From JAWWPY01 sp964412845 (GTDB lineage: Bacteria > Actinomycetota > Actinomycetes > Streptosporangiales > Streptosporangiaceae), in contig CAYPQM010000006.1 of NCBI GenBank assembly GCA_964412845.1, positions 15,876 through 79,875 of the forward strand: DNA of 64,000 bases, read 5' to 3'. A model generated the notes under the pieces. That model had not been told where the DNA came from, searched no databases, and was given only the letters and a program-made list of their open reading frames with translations. The position numbers and the translations under genes were made by a program. Numbering within the stretch: the stretch's first letter is position 1; every line of letters starts with the position of its first letter. Shown one piece after another: positions 61,914 to 64,000 of this stretch.

Positions 61914-62888
61914 TCAGGGAGCGACGACGGGCGACCCAGTCCTGTCCCAGACGTTGCCGGACCAGATATTTCCGGCGGCATGCGGATCGAAGTCCGCCGC
62001 CGGGCCGTAGAAGCCGCCGTCCGGATAGTAGATACGGCTAATCCGGTTGTTCTCCACCACTATCCGGCTGGTCGCCGGGCCACCGGGATTCTGCCCACCG
62101 TAGATGGCGTAGCCGCCGCCGGCGAGCAAGTTGTCATCGATGATCCTGTTGGCTTGCGTACCGAAATCCTCGAACAGGCCAATCGCATCGGTCTGCTGAC
62201 GGTTGGTGAAAATAGTGTTGTACCGCACCGTCAGCCGCCCGGTCCTGCCGCCGTTAGAGGTAATCCCGTTGGTGTGGTCGCCGGGAACGTATCCCATGTC
62301 ATGAATGTAATTGCTGGCGACCAGCCCCGACTCCATCTGCACTCCGGTGGAGACCTCCGAGATGTTGTTGCGCAGGACGGTGAGGCCGGTGGAGTCGGCG
62401 TAGATGTCCTTGATCCCCACCATCAGCCGGCCAGCGCCAGCGCCCAGGCCGCTGATGGTGGAGTCCTCGATGGTGACGTTTCTGGTATGCCGCACGCTGA
62501 CCCCGAAGGTGTTCCCGGCCACCGCGATCCGGTCATCGCGGATCGTCACGTCGGACGCGGCCACGTTCACGTTGCAGGGAATGGACAGCCCGCTCAGTAC
62601 CGTGCCCCTGCGGTCGACCTGCACCCAGCCGCGCGCGTCGAAGTACCAGCCGGGGCCGCTGGACACCTGGCCGGGGACTTTCCTCAGCCGGGTCCCCCGC
62701 GGCCCCCCCGTGTTCGTCGCGTCCGGGAAACCGCAGGCATGGGGGACCGCCGCGCACCCACCCGGGACCGGCGCGGATCCAGGCGGGAACGGGACGGCCG
62801 GGGACCGGCGGGAGAGAAGGACGAAGGCCGTCACGATGGCGGCGGCCAGAACGAGGGCTACTCCCAGGGCGAGCAGGCGTGCCTTCAG
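61914..62888 (-). CDS. Membrane-anchored parallel beta-helix protein (probable CTG start)
   Basis: A 324-residue protein. No ATG, GTG or TTG precedes the GTG at 62834, and that codon lies in the middle of a hydrophobic anchor. CTG at 62888 begins KARLLALGVALVLAAAIV, a normal anchor, with CGAGGG 6 bases upstream, so it is taken as the start. The outer part is a right-handed beta-helix: SVRHTRNVTIEDSTISGLGAG, LMVGIKDIYADSTGLTVLRNNI, NGRTGRLTVRYNTIF, ASRIVVENNRISR. It ends with IWSGNVWDRTGSPVVAP. Enzyme class (lyase or hydrolase on polysaccharide) is not certain. It has a tandem paralogue upstream. Confidence 0.82.
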   Translation of the reverse strand: MKARLLALGVALVLAAAIVTAFVLLSRRSPAVPFPPGSAPVPGGCAAVPHACGFPDATNTGGPRGTRLRKVPGQVSSGPGWYFDARGWVQVDRRGTVLSGLSIPCNVNVAASDVTIRDDRIAVAGNTFGVSVRHTRNVTIEDSTISGLGAGAGRLMVGIKDIYADSTGLTVLRNNISEVSTGVQMESGLVASNYIHDMGYVPGDHTNGITSNGGRTGRLTVRYNTIFTNRQQTDAIGLFEDFGTQANRIIDDNLLAGGGYAIYGGQNPGGPATSRIVVENNRISRIYYPDGGFYGPAADFDPHAAGNIWSGNVWDRTGSPVVAP

Positions 62889-63168
62889 CGGAACCCTCGT
62901 TTCTATCCGGTGAAAAGCCCTGCTTCCGGGTGGGCGGGCAGCGCCCTGCCGTCGCTGTGCGCCGTGGCCGGGACCACCGAAGGATGACTACTCAAAGTCG
63001 CCAGGACACTACCATTCGTATGCCACACGGGGCAGCATTTCGTTACCCTCGGCCACGGCTCCCCCGGAACGCCTGAGCGCCACCGGCCGGCTTGCGCGGG
63101 CAGGTGGCGCTGGCGTTTGACGCGCGCTGTGGCGCGGTGTTCATGGAGCGGTGCTTACGGAGCGGTGC
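62889..63168. other. Gap between tandem beta-helix genes
   Basis: These 280 bases separate the two paralogues. Two copies of GGAGCGGTGCTTAC stand in tandem near 63144-63171, the second running into the stop of the right-hand gene. No other gene or clear promoter was identified. Confidence 0.4.
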
Positions 63169-64000
63169 TTACGGAGCGGTGATCGTCTGGCCGGTGTCGT
63201 CCCAGACGTTCCCGGTCCAGGTGTTGCCTGCTCCGGCGGCGTTGAAGTCCGCGACCGGGCCGTAGACGCCACCCGGGCTGTAGATCCGGGGGCTGATCCG
63301 GTTACCCGAGATGGTGATGTTGGTCGCCGTGGGGCCGCCGGCGTTCTGGCCGGCGTAGATGGTGTACGCGCCGCCGGCCAGCAGGTTATTGGAGATGACG
63401 CGGTTGGTCTGGGCGCCGAAGTCCTCGAAGAGGCTGATCGCGTCGGTCTGCGGGTAGTTGATGAAGATGCTGTTGTGGCTGATGGTGAGCAGCGCGGTGC
63501 CGCCGCCGTTGGAGGTGACGCCATTGATGTGATCCCCGGCCGTGTAGCCCACGTTGTGGATGTAGTTGCCCTGGACCAGGCCCGACTCAAGCTGCACCCC
63601 GGTGGAGGCCATCGAGATGTCGTTATTGAGCACCTGCAGGCCGGTGGAGTCCGCGTAGATGTCCTTGACCCCGACCATGAGGCGGCCATTAGTAGCATTC
63701 ACGCCGCTGATGGTGGAGTTCTCGATGGTGACGCCGCTCGTGTGCCGGACGCTGACCCCGAAAGACGACTGCCCGCTGGTGACCACCTGAACGTGGTTGA
63801 CGGTCACGTTGGAGGCGGAGATGTCCAGGGTGTACGGGATGTACAGGCCGCTGAGGTTAGTGCCGTTGACGTTGACCTCGACCCAGCCACGGGAATCGAA
63901 GTACCAGCCCGGGCCGCTGGAGATCTGTCCCGGCACCGTCAGCAGGGCGGTACCCGCCGGGACCCCGGTATTCGTCGCATCCGGGAACCCGCAGGCGCTG
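63169..64000 (-). CDS. Parallel beta-helix protein (5-prime part outside the window)
   Basis: The C-terminal 277 codons of a paralogue of the 61914-62888 gene. The frame is open through the right window edge: ACGFPDATNTGVPAGTALL, then VPGQISSGPGWYFDSRGW align closely with the neighbour. Beta-helix blocks follow: SVRHTSGVTIENSTISGV, GRLMVGVKDIYADSTGLQVL and GTALLTISHNSIF. It ends NTWTGNVWDDTGQTITAP. A GTG at 63936 is not a credible start, because homology continues upstream. Signal or anchor lies outside the window. Presumably exported and acting on the same polysaccharide. Confidence 0.85.
   Translation of the reverse strand, partial: SACGFPDATNTGVPAGTALLTVPGQISSGPGWYFDSRGWVEVNVNGTNLSGLYIPYTLDISASNVTVNHVQVVTSGQSSFGVSVRHTSGVTIENSTISGVNATNGRLMVGVKDIYADSTGLQVLNNDISMASTGVQLESGLVQGNYIHNVGYTAGDHINGVTSNGGGTALLTISHNSIFINYPQTDAISLFEDFGAQTNRVISNNLLAGGAYTIYAGQNAGGPTATNITISGNRISPRIYSPGGVYGPVADFNAAGAGNTWTGNVWDDTGQTITAP

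Overview
Organism. The window is a high-GC chromosome segment (roughly 70% G+C, frequent GTG starts, many 4-base stop/start overlaps) from a filamentous-type actinomycete. An XRE regulator of the DUF5753 type, an S-adenosyl methyltransferase of the PF04672 type, a SigE-like sigma factor and a Lon protease fit that group. No rRNA, tRNA, CRISPR array, phage or transposase was seen. A run of 100 N at 20507-20606 shows this is a scaffold from a draft assembly. Layout. (1) 1-6919, minus strand: a cell-surface polysaccharide operon made of nucleotide-sugar dehydrogenase, ATP-grasp ligase, FAD oxidoreductase, polyprenyl-phosphate sugar transferase and a glycosyltransferase cut by the window edge, with a polysaccharide deacetylase upstream. 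(2) 7261-23950: a mixed region with a one-piece ABC ATPase-permease, a broken DUF234 gene, a full-length 5-oxoprolinase, a pRiA4b-type protein, a hydroxyacid-oxoacid transhydrogenase-like alcohol dehydrogenase, a GH99-like lipoprotein, an ABC permease coupled to a large hydrolase-ABC ATPase fusion, a hypothetical protein, a broken molybdo-hydroxylase gene and an ammonia-lyase homologue without the usual cofactor triad. (3) 24002-35428: a MarR/MFS divergent pair with a large palindromic operator, a CAP-domain protein, Lon, a universal stress protein, a Nudix hydrolase, a small membrane ORF, a ferric-iron reductase and two divergent SGNH esterases. (4) 35490-48159: a peptide or amide scavenging locus. 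On the minus strand one tightly coupled operon encodes a binding protein, two permeases and two ATPases of the oligopeptide family, an Ntn asparaginase/isoaspartyl peptidase, an M55 D-aminopeptidase, a short-chain dehydrogenase and a LacI regulator. Divergent from it are a ketopantoate-reductase/amidase fusion and an aspartoacylase-like zinc enzyme. (5) 48179-57918: regulators and small-molecule enzymes, including XRE, methyltransferase, SRPBCC-VOC fusion, sigma factor with a membrane-anchored partner, a two-domain VOC protein, a winged-helix regulator coupled to a membrane protein, a 24-residue membrane peptide, GNAT, an NDH-2-like oxidoreductase and a MarR. (6) 57927-64000: a second polysaccharide block with an RmlC-like epimerase, two divergent co-polymerase-like proteins, an O-antigen ligase/polymerase-like membrane protein and two tandem beta-helix proteins, the second cut by the right edge. 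How they work together. Regions 1 and 6 together hold most steps for making, polymerising and modifying a surface polysaccharide. Region 4 looks like one physiological unit: import of peptides or acylated amino compounds, then hydrolysis of unusual amide bonds under LacI control. Most notable details: an apparent ATA start codon exactly where every neighbouring gene junction has an NTGA overlap; a CTG start for a beta-helix protein; divergent leaderless promoters whose -35 boxes lie in the two arms of one perfect palindrome; and several unusual domain fusions.
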